Source of the DNA: Allobacillus salarius
GTDB taxonomy: Bacteria > Bacillota > Bacilli > Bacillales > Alkalibacillaceae
DNA: 35,269 nt
Direction of reading: 5' to 3'
NCBI RefSeq assembly: GCF_007559425.1
Contig: NZ_VMHE01000022.1
Span: 1-35,269, forward strand
The notes under the pieces were generated by a model. It made no database searches. It saw nothing but the letters and a program-made list of their open reading frames with translations, and was not told the DNA's origin. Numbering within the stretch: position 1 is the stretch's first letter; every line of letters starts with the position of its first letter. The translations under genes were made by a program, and so were the position numbers. This document shows positions 1-7,559 of the stretch, piece by piece.

Positions 1-270
1 TATAGAGCACATCTATTCTACCTTTCAGCTTATATTTTTGCTCACTCGGGGGTATAGAGCGCGTCTATTCGACTTTTCAGCTTATATTTTTGCTCACTCG
101 AGGGTATAGACCGAGTCTATTCGACTTGTCAGCTTATATTTTTGCTCACTCGGGGGTATAGAGCGCGTCTATTCGACCTTTTAGCTTATATTTTTGCTCA
201 CTCGGGGGTATAGAGCGCGTCTATTCGACCTTTCAGCTTATATTTTTGCTCACTCGGGGTATAGAGCGAT
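1..270. repeat. 52-bp tandem array, locus 1 (about 5.2 copies)
   Basis: Units start at 1, 53, 105, 157, 209 and 260. The spacing is exactly 52 bp except the last, which is 51 bp because one G is lost from a G run. Each unit contains a core like TATAGAGCGCGTCTATTCGA followed by a T-rich stretch and CTCACTCGGGGG. Copies differ by only a few substitutions. The array starts at the window edge, so it probably continues to the left. It lies just downstream of the NERD gene on the minus strand. The whole unit is conserved, without unique spacers, so it is not a CRISPR array. The reverse complement resembles the arrays at 14268 and 35071. Confidence 0.95.
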
Positions 271-286
271 TATTCTATCAAAATTC

Positions 287-1192
287 TTATTCATAATATG
301 ACCACCGCAAACTTCCTTTACGGGTAAAATATTGACCGAGAATCCTTGAAATACTTTTTAAAGAAATTAAACTACCACACCACTCATCAATCGCTGAAAC
401 GGTTACTTTTTTATTAGGAAACAATAATTTATATTCCATAACTAATTTCACAATTACTGTATCTAAATGTTCTACCCAATTGCAGCGCTTGCAATAGACC
501 TTTCTCCCTTTCACTTCCACCGCCATCAAACCGCATCCACCGCAAACAACCCCTTTCCTAATCTCATCATATTCATACACTGGGCGATTTTGGTATGGTG
601 AATCGTTTAGATGAAGTTTAATAAGTTTTTCTGCTAGATGTTTATGGGTTTGGTTCAGTTGTGTATTGATACTATTGAGCTTACGCAAGTGGTCGTTAAT
701 TTGTGTTGGGAGTATTACCCGTGTATTTTGCTGGGCGTGAAATAATGTAAATTCTGGATTCACAAAAACGACGTGAAATTGAATGGGTATATTAAAGCCG
801 TGCTTGCGGAGCAATTGGGTGAGTATTGGAGCGGTTCGGCCGATTTGGTGGAGTGGATTCATGATTTCTTGCCGTGGGATTTTAAAAAATCTTTCTTGCT
901 CGAAGAAAAATTCTCCTTGATAATTTTTCACTTCATATACAATTATTTTTTCTTTCATAATTAAAAGCGAATCAATTTGGAATACAGTGCCGTTATGCTC
1001 GAGTAATAAATCGTGGATTTGGATGTGGGCGCATGAGAGGTTAGCCAACAGTTGGTCGAATTGCGCTTCGCCTCTAAATCCTTTCAATAGATGTTGGTAG
1101 TTTTTATGGTCTTTAGGTGACAAGGCCATCCGCCGATCAAGCGCTTGTAGCATTTGTAATTCGTCACTCATTTTTCGTTCTTTAAAAATCAT
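287..1192 (-). CDS. NERD-domain (nuclease-related) protein with C-terminal zinc ribbon
   Basis: A 301-residue protein. The N-terminal part matches the NERD fold: G41-E42 in the GFRGEAQFD segment, D74 in QIDSLL, and E87-V-K89 in the YEVKNYQGE segment. These give the E...D...ExK arrangement of a restriction-endonuclease-like core. The C-terminal third holds a CxxC...CxxC ribbon (CGGC, then CKRC about 17 residues later), which probably binds zinc. NERD proteins are inferred to act on nucleic acid, but the substrate of this one is unknown. The ATG at 1192 has AGAGG about 8 nt upstream. A second ATG seven codons in (MSDELQ) has poorer spacing. No signal peptide or membrane segment is seen. It is a single gene, separated by about 200 bp from the yutM terminator. 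Confidence 0.8.
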   Translation of the reverse strand: MIFKERKMSDELQMLQALDRRMALSPKDHKNYQHLLKGFRGEAQFDQLLANLSCAHIQIHDLLLEHNGTVFQIDSLLIMKEKIIVYEVKNYQGEFFFEQERFFKIPRQEIMNPLHQIGRTAPILTQLLRKHGFNIPIQFHVVFVNPEFTLFHAQQNTRVILPTQINDHLRKLNSINTQLNQTHKHLAEKLIKLHLNDSPYQNRPVYEYDEIRKGVVCGGCGLMAVEVKGRKVYCKRCNWVEHLDTVIVKLVMEYKLLFPNKKVTVSAIDEWCGSLISLKSISRILGQYFTRKGSLRWSYYE

Positions 1193-1346
1193 TCGCAGTA
1201 CCTCTATTCTTTTTTACTCTAATTATAGTAAGACTCTGCCCTCTCTGCGAATGACGATAAATTCATTTTCATCAGAAAAACCGGCCATTTTGTATACAAA
1301 TACGACCAAAAACTCTTATCATCCTTAACAAAAACTCATCTCACAC

Positions 1347-1378
1347 AAAAAACTGCCCTACCTATAAAGGTAAGACAG
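1347..1378 (-). terminator. Factor-independent terminator after yutM
   Basis: On the minus strand a 10-bp stem (arms 1369-1378 and 1353-1362, two G-U pairs) with a 6-nt loop is followed by six T. It lies 18 bp past the yutM stop and ends the yuzB-dapF-yutM unit. Confidence 0.85.
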
Positions 1379-1395
1379 CTTATATCGTTAAGTAT

Positions 1396-1752
1396 TTAGC
1401 AATCTCCTGGTACTCCGACTCTTCCGTCAGCTTTAAAGGATGAGCCACAACCACAAGAGACAATCGCGTTTGGATTATCGATTGTGAATCCGCCACCCAT
1501 CATATTTTGCTTATAATCAATCGTTGTATTTTCTACAATCGGTTGATCCATCTTAGCGATGACTACAGGAATATCGTTTTCGATGAATTGATTATCGGTT
1601 TCTTTCACTTCATATTCAAATCCTAATTGATACGATAGGCCACTGCAGCCGCCACCTTTTACGCCAAAACGCAGGTAAACGTTCTCTTCAGTTTCTTCTT
1701 TCATCATATCTTTGATTTGTAATTTTGCTTGTTCTGTAATTACGATGGACAT
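1396..1752 (-). CDS. yutM: A-type Fe-S carrier, HesB/IscA/SufA family (YutM)
   Basis: A 118-residue protein of the HesB/IscA family, which receives Fe-S clusters from a scaffold and passes them to target proteins in the cytosol. The three family cysteines are present: C36 in GGGCSGLSY, and C100 and C102 in SCGCGSSF. A fourth cysteine, C118, is the last residue. The frame is open for 25 more codons upstream, but the ATG at 1752 is chosen. It has a strong AAGGAGG at 1761-1767 with 8-nt spacing, and translation from it matches the family N-terminus (MSIVITEQAK). It lies 46 bp downstream of dapF in the same direction, as in B. subtilis. Family assignment is firm. The target proteins are not known from sequence. 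Confidence 0.93.
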   Translation of the reverse strand: MSIVITEQAKLQIKDMMKEETEENVYLRFGVKGGGCSGLSYQLGFEYEVKETDNQFIENDIPVVIAKMDQPIVENTTIDYKQNMMGGGFTIDNPNAIVSCGCGSSFKADGRVGVPGDC

Positions 1753-1798
1753 ATGAACGACCTCCTTAAATTTATTATACAAAGTCTTTATTTTTGTT

Positions 1799-2668
1799 TC
1801 AAACTGATGGCCAATGAAATATGCCATCTGCTACTTTTTCAGCTGGCCCGCGCATAATGACTCGTTGTTCTTCAGTCATATTGATGAATAAATCGCCGCC
1901 TTCTAAATGGACGGTGACTTCCTCACCAACATTGGAATAGCCGTTTAACACACTTGCGACAACGGCGGCACAGGCTCCTGTCCCACAAGCTTGTGTAATT
2001 CCTGATCCTCTTTCCCAGACACGAAAATGAAGCTCCTTTTCCGAAACGACTTCGATAAATTCTACGTTTATGCCATCAACGAACCGTTCATCCTTTTCAA
2101 TAATCGGACCAAGCTCTGCAACTGGGCTCTCAACAATTGAATCAACGAAAAAGACAGCATGCGGATTCCCCATAGATACCGCAGTTACATTTAATTCTGT
2201 GTTCGCGACAGGAAACGGTTCGTTCACAACGCGGCTTTCCGGATCTCGATCGTCGACAACCATTGGAATGTCCCTACGTTTCAGTCGAGGCACTCCCATG
2301 TCGACGGACACTTGCTCAACGACACCATTTTCAGGAAAAACTTTTGCATCAACGACTCCTGAATTGGCTTCAATTTGAAATTCCGTCTCCGTCACATAAC
2401 CCAATTCATAAGCCCATTTCGCAATACAGCGAAGTCCATTTCCGCAATTTTTTCCTTCAGATCCGTCTTTATTAAAAATACGCATGCGAACATCGGCTTT
2501 TTCAGACGGCAGCATATAAATCAAACCGTCTGAGCCAATACCGAAATTTACATCCGAAATTTTTCGTGCTAATTGTGGTATTTCACTTTCTTCCAAATTG
2601 ACTTGGAAGCCATCTATATAAATATAATTATTTCCTAGTCCATGCATCTTTGTAAAAGGAATTTTCAT
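1799..2668 (-). CDS. dapF: Diaminopimelate epimerase
   Basis: A 289-residue enzyme that interconverts LL- and meso-diaminopimelate, the late step supplying meso-DAP for peptidoglycan and lysine. Both catalytic cysteines are visible: C75 in GKNCGNGLR and C228 in QACGTGACAA. The length is normal for the family (about 275-290). The ATG at 2668 gives the expected start MKIPFTKMHGLGNNYIY and has a GGGGAA stretch upstream. It follows yuzB by 21 bp and precedes yutM, so the three are probably co-transcribed. This gene and the lysine-riboswitch gene near 21 kb both touch lysine/DAP metabolism, but no riboswitch is seen in front of dapF. Confidence 0.97.
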   Translation of the reverse strand: MKIPFTKMHGLGNNYIYIDGFQVNLEESEIPQLARKISDVNFGIGSDGLIYMLPSEKADVRMRIFNKDGSEGKNCGNGLRCIAKWAYELGYVTETEFQIEANSGVVDAKVFPENGVVEQVSVDMGVPRLKRRDIPMVVDDRDPESRVVNEPFPVANTELNVTAVSMGNPHAVFFVDSIVESPVAELGPIIEKDERFVDGINVEFIEVVSEKELHFRVWERGSGITQACGTGACAAVVASVLNGYSNVGEEVTVHLEGGDLFINMTEEQRVIMRGPAEKVADGIFHWPSV

Positions 2669-2689
2669 CTCTTGTTCCCCATCTTCCTT

Positions 2690-2926
2690 TTAGAATAAAG
2701 GATTTTCTTCTAAATGCTTATATACTTTTTCAACTAGTTCATCTGGATCGTCTGCCATCACAGCTTCACCGTTCACAATCGCAAATAAAAAGGAAGCACA
2801 AATCCCGCAGTGACTAGTACATCCGTATTCGATGACGTCCAAGGAAGGATCTTTTTCCAGTTTTTCAAAAGCTTCCTGTGAACCGCTAGCTATGTTGTTG
2901 ACACAAAACTCGATGATTGGATTCAT
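2690..2926 (-). CDS. yuzB: YuzB-family small Cys-rich protein (DUF1450)
   Basis: A 78-residue protein, the family length, with no known reaction. Four cysteines are visible: C8 near the N-terminus, then C36, C40 and C43 in the GCTSHCGIC segment. This could bind metal or act in thiol chemistry, and the fold resembles thioredoxin-like ferredoxins, but that is inference. There is no signal peptide. The ATG at 2926 is preceded by GAGGAG about 12 nt upstream. It is the first gene of the apparent yuzB-dapF-yutM unit, 68 bp downstream of yuzD. Confidence 0.88.
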   Translation of the reverse strand: MNPIIEFCVNNIASGSQEAFEKLEKDPSLDVIEYGCTSHCGICASFLFAIVNGEAVMADDPDELVEKVYKHLEENPLF

Positions 2927-2994
2927 TTCTGGTCATACACTCCTCGGTTCATAACTCTTTTATCCGATTAGGATAACATGTTTGAGGAGAATCT

Positions 2995-3321
2995 TTAAGC
3001 AGTTGGCTCAAAACCTCGGCTTTCCAATGCTTTATATACTCTCTTCAAACGTGGATCTCCTTCACCTACGAGCTCATCATCGACAAATACAACTGGATAA
3101 ATCAAATCTTCATCGACGACTTGTTTCGCAAAGCTATGATACGGTTCTTCTTCCGGTGGATTAAAAATATCTACATACGTATATTGAATGCCTTCTTCTC
3201 CAAACTTTCTAGAGATTGCTGCTTGTAGCCAATCATATTGTTCTTTGGAACTCGGCAAATTTACACAACTCGGACAAAGGACCTCAGCCCCATACACAAT
3301 AACCTCTGTTTGATTCGTCAC
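2995..3321 (-). CDS. yuzD: YuzD-family protein (DUF1462), thioredoxin-like
   Basis: A 108-residue cytosolic protein with a CPSC motif (C16-P-S-C19) near the N-terminus after a short beta strand (EVIVYGAEVLCPSC). This is the layout of thioredoxin/glutaredoxin-like proteins. The length equals the B. subtilis family member. The start is a GTG at 3321, preceded by AGGGGG with about 9-nt spacing. It is divergent from yutI (NifU-like). A Fur-box-like site lies 66 bp upstream. A role in redox or Fe-S chemistry is plausible from CxxC and the neighbours, but not shown. No partner can be named. Confidence 0.85.
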   Translation of the reverse strand: MTNQTEVIVYGAEVLCPSCVNLPSSKEQYDWLQAAISRKFGEEGIQYTYVDIFNPPEEEPYHSFAKQVVDEDLIYPVVFVDDELVGEGDPRLKRVYKALESRGFEPTA

Positions 3322-3386
3322 GATATTTTTCCCCCTAAATAACGTTTCTTATTTTCATTTTACCGAAAATGATGTAAAATAGAAAA

Positions 3387-3401
3387 TGATAACGATTATC
3401 A
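3387..3401. promoter_or_regulatory. Fur-box-like operator between yuzD and yutI
   Basis: TGATAACGATTATCA matches the Bacillus 7-1-7 Fur consensus (TGATAAT-N-ATTATCA) at 13 of the 14 specified positions and is an almost perfect dyad. It lies between the divergent yuzD and yutI starts. A possible -10 for yuzD (TAAAAT on the minus strand, 3357-3362) would place the box just upstream of the -35 position. Fur control is inferred from the match alone. Confidence 0.65.
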
Positions 3402-3501
3402 ATTGCAAAGAGAAATCGTTGATAAGCTTTTCGAGCAACTCAATAGATTTTTGGATTGAGACCATTTATACTAACAATTAAAAGAAGGGGGAAGAAAAAC
3501 G

Positions 3502-3726
3502 ATGTTTGAACAAGTTCAAGAAGTCATTGGAAAACTACGCCCGTTTTTGCTACGTGATGGCGGGGACGTTGAATTAGTTGATGTCGACGATGAAGGTATC
3601 GTGCTTCTTCGCTTAAAAGGTGCTTGTGGCAACTGCCCAAGTTCAGCAATTACATTGAAAGCTGGTATTGAGCGTGCATTGGTCGCAGAAGTGCCTGGTG
3701 TATCCGAAGTTGAGCAAATCTTTTAA
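3502..3726 (+). CDS. yutI: NifU C-terminal-domain Fe-S scaffold/carrier (YutI)
   Basis: A 74-residue protein consisting only of the NifU/Nfu domain, which carries a [4Fe-4S] cluster bridged between two subunits. The cluster ligands are C42 and C45 in GACGNCPSS. The start at 3502 follows AGAAGGGGGAAG, and a stop codon lies eight codons upstream in frame, so no longer form is possible. It is shorter than B. subtilis YutI (about 110 residues) and lacks any N-terminal extension. It stands alone, divergent from yuzD with a Fur-like box between, and is closed by its own terminator. It is expected to work with the SUF system encoded at the right end of the window. Confidence 0.93.
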   Translation: MFEQVQEVIGKLRPFLLRDGGDVELVDVDDEGIVLLRLKGACGNCPSSAITLKAGIERALVAEVPGVSEVEQIF

Positions 3727-3761
3727 GTAAATATATATTTAAAACATACAAATGACCATGT

Positions 3762-3789
3762 AGCCAGCTAAATGAATAGCTGGCTTTTT
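3762..3789 (+). terminator. Terminator after yutI
   Basis: A perfect 8-bp stem AGCCAGCT/AGCTGGCT with an 8-nt loop, followed by a run of T on the plus strand. Confidence 0.88.
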
Positions 3790-3824
3790 CGTGTCAGAAA
3801 AAATAAAGGCCGGTTACCGATTTT

Positions 3825-4793
3825 CTAATTCTTCACCGGTGTTAAAGGCTCCATCCCGTCTAACACACGCTTAATATTTTCCACACAAAGCATCGCCATC
3901 CGGTTTCTCGTGTCAACAGTGGAAGAACCGATATGCGGTAAAGCGACTACGCGATCTAATTGCGCAAGCGGATGATTACTTCCAATCGGCTCATTTGCAA
4001 AGACATCCAAGCCCGCTCCTCGAATTTTCTCGTCCTTTATGGCTTGATATAAATCCGCTTCATTCACTACCCCACCACGAGACGCATTAATAAAAAAGGC
4101 GCTTTGTTTCATCCGGTCAAAGGCTTGTGCGTCGAACATGCCCTTCGTTTCTTTCGTTAATGGAAGCATTGAAACAACGAAATCTGATTTTGCGAGTAGT
4201 TCTTCTAACGAAGCGTAACTCGCACCTAATTTTTCTTCTGCCTTAGGCTTTCGGTTACGATTGTGATATAAAATGTCCATATCAAATCCTGTCGCCCGTT
4301 TTGCGACCGCTTCACCGATCGCCCCCATACCGACAATGCCGATTGTTTTCTGATGAACATCGGAACCAGCCATCATATACGGTGACCATGTTTTCCATTG
4401 ATCATTGCGAATGATATCAACACTTTCTGGAATTCGACGAGCTGTCGCTAACAACAAACCGAACGTTAAATCCGCAGTCGTTTCCGTTAATACATCAGGC
4501 GTGTTTGTGACCGTGATGCCACGAGATTCGCATGCTTTCACATCGATATTGTCATAACCGACCGCTAAGTTTGCAATTACTTTTAATTGGCTTGCCATGT
4601 TTAATACTTCTTCATCGAAGGTATCAGTTAACATGGAAAGAACAGCACTCGCCTGGGTAATTTCTTTCATCAATACATCCCCAGGAACTGGCACTTCTTC
4701 CTCTTCCCACATCTTGACCTGATATTTTTCAGTCAATTCTGATATAATTTCAGTAGGGAGTTTCCGTGTCACATAAACAATTGGTTTAGCCAT
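3825..4793 (-). CDS. D-2-hydroxyacid dehydrogenase (glyoxylate/hydroxypyruvate reductase-like)
   Basis: A 322-residue NAD(P)-dependent dehydrogenase of the D-isomer 2-hydroxyacid family. The nucleotide-binding glycine motif is G155-M-G157-A-I-G160. The catalytic triad residues are R239 (NASRGG), E268 (FANEP) and H287 (PHIGSS). The substrate-loop signature NLAVGYDN is present near residue 75. The sequence is closest to glyoxylate/hydroxypyruvate/gluconate reductases (GhrB-like) rather than phosphoglycerate dehydrogenase, since there is no C-terminal ACT domain. The exact substrate cannot be read. Glyoxylate is also produced by the aceA product encoded in this window, but that link is only suggestive. 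AAGGAGG precedes the ATG. It is convergent with yutI. Confidence 0.9.
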   Translation of the reverse strand: MAKPIVYVTRKLPTEIISELTEKYQVKMWEEEEVPVPGDVLMKEITQASAVLSMLTDTFDEEVLNMASQLKVIANLAVGYDNIDVKACESRGITVTNTPDVLTETTADLTFGLLLATARRIPESVDIIRNDQWKTWSPYMMAGSDVHQKTIGIVGMGAIGEAVAKRATGFDMDILYHNRNRKPKAEEKLGASYASLEELLAKSDFVVSMLPLTKETKGMFDAQAFDRMKQSAFFINASRGGVVNEADLYQAIKDEKIRGAGLDVFANEPIGSNHPLAQLDRVVALPHIGSSTVDTRNRMAMLCVENIKRVLDGMEPLTPVKN

Positions 4794-4869
4794 CAGATTG
4801 CCTCCTTATTCGTATGTATAACTAATCGCCGCATAAACTTAAACTAAATAAAAATGGATGTGATGAAAT

Positions 4870-5364
4870 ATGAACAAACTTGAAGAAATGACGATAGCAC
4901 AATTGAAAGAGCGTGGCGTTGAACTGGAAGACATCGCTGAGCTCGTTTACCACTTACAATCAGCGTATCATGACGATTTAAGCATCGACGAATGTATGTT
5001 TAACATTCGAAAAGTCCTCAAAAAACGCGAGGTCCAAAATGCCGTTTTAACCGGTATTCAGCTTGATAAATTTGCGGAACAAAATAAATTCGAGGAACCG
5101 CTTCAAAGCATCATTGCGAATGATGAAGGGCTATACGGTATTGATGAGATCGTCGCTTTTTCCATCATTAACGTATATGGTTCGATCGGATTTACGAATT
5201 TCGGCTATATCGATAAAATCAAACCAGGTATTTTGAAAAAATTGAATGATAAACGTTATGGCACGCATACGTTTTTGGATGATATTGTCGGAGCGATTGC
5301 CGCTGCTGCTTCTAGCCGTTTGGCACACAGCTCAGAATTAGCGCTCGACCATGACGATGATTAA
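4870..5364 (+). CDS. yutG: Phosphatidylglycerophosphatase A-like protein (YutG)
   Basis: A 164-residue protein of the PgpA/YutG family, proposed to dephosphorylate phosphatidylglycerol phosphate. Visible family features are the acidic GIDEIVAFSIINVYGSIG segment (residues 90-108) and TFLDDIVGAIAAA near residue 138, which provide conserved Asp/Glu residues. Unlike E. coli PgpA it lacks strongly hydrophobic transmembrane segments, as is typical of the soluble Bacillus branch, whose real substrate is uncertain. It ends in an acidic tail (ALDHDDD). GGATGTGATG precedes the ATG, a weak ribosome-binding site. It is monocistronic, convergent with yutF. Confidence 0.82.
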   Translation: MNKLEEMTIAQLKERGVELEDIAELVYHLQSAYHDDLSIDECMFNIRKVLKKREVQNAVLTGIQLDKFAEQNKFEEPLQSIIANDEGLYGIDEIVAFSIINVYGSIGFTNFGYIDKIKPGILKKLNDKRYGTHTFLDDIVGAIAAAASSRLAHSSELALDHDDD

Positions 5365-5375
5365 ATGTTTTACTT

Positions 5376-5405
5376 AGGCTGTTTATTCGAAGCGAATAAC
5401 AGCCT
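5376..5405. repeat. Inverted repeat between convergent yutG and yutF
   Basis: AGGCTGTT-(T)-ATTCG pairs with CGAATAACAGCCT around a tiny loop. It sits between two convergent stop codons, where a shared terminator is expected, but neither side has a good T run. Confidence 0.5.
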
Positions 5406-5410
5406 GAGCA

Positions 5411-6181
5411 TTACATATGGCTAAACCACTCGTTTAATGTACGGACAGAATAAGTTGGCTGCTCGGCATATTTGACCAACTCTTCCTTTGAAGTCACTCC
5501 TGTTTGCACGTGAAGTGTGTCCAAGCCCGACTGAATCCCTGCCATAATGTCTGTTTCATAATTATCGCCGACCATGATGGTTTTTTCGCGAGGAATCCCT
5601 AACTTTTTTAGCGCAAATTCCATCATAAATGGTTGCGGTTTTCCTACATAGGTCGGTTTTTTACCTGAAACGTGACTCACTAATTCGACGAACGCGCCGT
5701 TACCAGGTGTAAAGCCTCTTTCGGTTGGAACTTTTATGTCCGGATTGGTGGCAAGCAAATAAGCGCCTTTTTGAGCATTCAATGCTGCACGGCTTAATTT
5801 TTCATAGGTGACATTCCGATCGATGCCCATCACAACGATTTCCGCTTCTTCATCTGTCAATTCAATTCCCGCTTCTTCCAACGCTCTAATTAAACCTGTT
5901 TGACCGACAACAAAAGCACGTCGGCTCGTTAAATTTTCTTTAATAAAAGCGGCTGTCGCTAACGATGCTGTAATCACTTGTTCTACTTTCGCATCAATGC
6001 CAAAGCCTTCTAATTTCTCTGCTGTTTGTTCTAGTGTTCGCGATGAATTATTCGTCAAAAACATATGAGGAATATGACGTTTATTTAATTCATCAACGAA
6101 TTCTTTGGCACCTTGAATTTCATCTGTTCCACGAAACATCGTGCCATCTAAATCAATTAAATATCCTTCATAGTGTTTCAT
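5411..6181 (-). CDS. yutF: HAD-superfamily IIA phosphatase (YutF, NagD-like)
   Basis: A 256-residue haloacid-dehalogenase-fold hydrolase. The motif I aspartates are D10 and D12 (YLIDLDGTMFRG), motif II is FLTNNSSRT, and motif IV is GDNYETDIMAG near residue 200. The cap domain between motifs II and III is of the NagD/p-nitrophenylphosphatase type. This predicts a cytosolic Mg2+-dependent phosphatase for small phosphorylated metabolites, with the physiological substrate unknown. AAAGGAG precedes the ATG and lies in the 3' end of yutE. The gene follows yutE by 6 bp, so the two are co-transcribed, in the B. subtilis order. Confidence 0.92.
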   Translation of the reverse strand: MKHYEGYLIDLDGTMFRGTDEIQGAKEFVDELNKRHIPHMFLTNNSSRTLEQTAEKLEGFGIDAKVEQVITASLATAAFIKENLTSRRAFVVGQTGLIRALEEAGIELTDEEAEIVVMGIDRNVTYEKLSRAALNAQKGAYLLATNPDIKVPTERGFTPGNGAFVELVSHVSGKKPTYVGKPQPFMMEFALKKLGIPREKTIMVGDNYETDIMAGIQSGLDTLHVQTGVTSKEELVKYAEQPTYSVRTLNEWFSHM

Positions 6182-6187
6182 CGATGA

Positions 6188-6631
6188 TTACTCCTTTGGT
6201 TTATGAAAAGCATTAATTGGACCAAGTTCATTCTCCAAATAATTCAACACAAGCGGACGAAAATGCTCGATCGTATCCAAATTGTTTTTTAAAGTTGCTT
6301 CAATTTCTGCATGGTTGATTTTCGTATACTCACGAACTAATTTCGGACGCAAGCTGACAATTTCTTTATAAGCGTCTTCATGCTCTTTCGGTATAACACG
6401 CTCATCGACTAAAATATCAATAATATCTTCGTAGCTACCTGGGTCTCTCATAATGAATCCATCAATCATTAAATTTCCGACATCAATAATGGATTCAACA
6501 ACCATTTGAGCTAACCGTTCAATGCCTAGTTTCTCCAGAAAGCTGACGGCTTCTTGTTGCTCAAATACTTCAAGTAACCCGTTGTAATAAAGTAATGTAT
6601 TTTCAATATTTTCTCGTTCGACAAAATACAT
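6188..6631 (-). CDS. yutE: YutE-family protein (DUF86, HepT-like fold)
   Basis: A 147-residue helical protein of the DUF86/HepT-like group. Three further in-frame Met codons lie upstream (the nearest at 6637 and 6640). The ATG at 6631 gives the family N-terminus MYFVERENIE with AAAGGA eight bases upstream. The ATG at 6640 has GGAGG six bases upstream and remains possible. HepT toxins use an Rx4HxY RNase motif. Here the corresponding segment RPKLVREY has R95 and Y102 but Arg at position 100 instead of His. No MntA-type nucleotidyltransferase partner is adjacent. It is therefore more likely a housekeeping protein of unknown role than a toxin. It is the first gene of the yutE-yutF pair and is divergent from the DUF3055 gene. 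Confidence 0.82.
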   Translation of the reverse strand: MYFVERENIENTLLYYNGLLEVFEQQEAVSFLEKLGIERLAQMVVESIIDVGNLMIDGFIMRDPGSYEDIIDILVDERVIPKEHEDAYKEIVSLRPKLVREYTKINHAEIEATLKNNLDTIEHFRPLVLNYLENELGPINAFHKPKE

Positions 6632-6772
6632 CGTCATCATCCTTTCCCTCCATAGTTTAACATAACTCATTGGCTCAAGCTTTACAGGAAAGCATTGATT
6701 TTTGGCTATCGGATGAACCTATTAGCTACTTTTGGTAAAATGGGGAAAAAGATGTGTCAGGGGTGTCAATAA

Positions 6773-7042
6773 ATGAGTGAAGTAAACATGATTAAAGATG
6801 AAACAGAAAATACGAGCGTCCGATATGTTAGCTTTAGCACCGAATTCAGAAGATATGATTTTGCATTTTTTGAAAGTGCGACGATTGATGACAAAGTGGT
6901 CATTATTGACTTGCAAAGCTCACACTATACGACAGTAAAGAAAGATGAACTGAAATCACCAAAATATTATGCGCACCATTTCCGAGTGAATGAATATGAA
7001 GCAGAGGAAATTTTTGAGTACTTAAAAGATACATTGAAATAA
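6773..7042 (+). CDS. DUF3055-family small cytosolic protein
   Basis: An 89-residue protein without signal peptide or membrane segments, recognised as DUF3055 from the segments VRYVSFST, RRYDFAF and the central VVIIDLQSSHYTTV, with a C-terminal acidic helix. Members are small alpha/beta proteins of Bacillota with unknown function. AGGGGTG precedes the ATG with 7-nt spacing. The gene is divergent from yutE across about 140 bp, and a further small gene follows 80 bp downstream, before a shared terminator. Family membership is by recognition of the pattern, not by alignment. Confidence 0.72.
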   Translation: MSEVNMIKDETENTSVRYVSFSTEFRRYDFAFFESATIDDKVVIIDLQSSHYTTVKKDELKSPKYYAHHFRVNEYEAEEIFEYLKDTLK

Positions 7043-7122
7043 GATCTTCGGATTGCGTGATGCATTTACGTATAATCGTCTTCTGTGCGGAAAGCCTATT
7101 GACTGACAGGAGGCGATTATTT

Positions 7123-7383
7123 ATGCCAAAAAAGAAAAAATATGATGATTTTGCGAACGTTGAGATTGACCGTAATTATCAAATCCCTGAAGAATTCCCC
7201 GAAGGTACGTATGGCGAGCCGGTGAACGCAGAACAACCCGTACAATCGGAAGCCGATAACCCGAACCGACGCCCTTATTCTGCTTTCAATTATGAAAACA
7301 AGTCGCTACATGCCGATGCACAACGGAATATGCCAAACTCCCACCCCCCTAATGATTTTCCTGCCGAAGATACAGAAGATTAG
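7123..7383 (+). CDS. Hypothetical 86-residue hydrophilic protein
   Basis: Not recognised. The protein starts MPKKKKYDDFANVEI and continues highly polar, rich in Pro, Asn, Asp and Glu, with a PEEFPEGTYGEP segment and an acidic C-terminus. It looks largely disordered, without cysteines or membrane segments. The frame is open for 22 codons further upstream, but the ATG at 7123 is chosen because AGGAGG lies 9 bases before it and the upstream residues have a different character. It lies 80 bp after the DUF3055 gene and just before a strong terminator, so the two could share a transcript. No function is proposed. Confidence 0.7.
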   Translation: MPKKKKYDDFANVEIDRNYQIPEEFPEGTYGEPVNAEQPVQSEADNPNRRPYSAFNYENKSLHADAQRNMPNSHPPNDFPAEDTED

Positions 7384-7404
7384 TTTGGATCAATGCATTC
7401 TTTT

Positions 7405-7443
7405 AAGCTTGGAGAAAACGTTTTGTTTTCTTCAGCTTTTTTT
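7405..7443 (+). terminator. Terminator after the small hypothetical gene
   Basis: A 14-bp stem with one bulged base (arms 7405-7419 and 7425-7438) and a 5-nt loop, followed by seven T on the plus strand, 22 bp past the stop codon. Confidence 0.88.
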
Positions 7444-7559
7444 ATACGGTTTGCAAATTTCGAGGGACTTTTCTTTTCAAATATTTCATGCTTAATAAGT
7501 TCATGCTTTCAATGTTATGATGGAGTGATAAGAGTGTTTATATTAAAGGGTGATTTGTA

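Noticed and set aside
1..270. CRISPR array
   Set aside because: The whole 52-bp unit is conserved with no unique spacers, and no cas genes are in the window. The same applies to the arrays at 14268 and 35071.
1222..1251. Promoter for the NERD gene (minus-strand TATAAT at 1222-1227)
   Set aside because: The -10 hexamer is perfect but the best -35 (TTCGCA, 18-bp spacer) is poor, so it was not listed as a feature.
2960..2976. Small hairpin TTATCC/GGATAA between yuzD and yuzB
   Set aside because: Only a 6-bp A/T-rich stem without a T tract; too weak for a terminator or operator call.
6188..6631. HepT/MntA toxin-antitoxin system
   Set aside because: No nucleotidyltransferase antitoxin is adjacent, the catalytic His is missing, and the gene keeps its usual yutE-yutF context.
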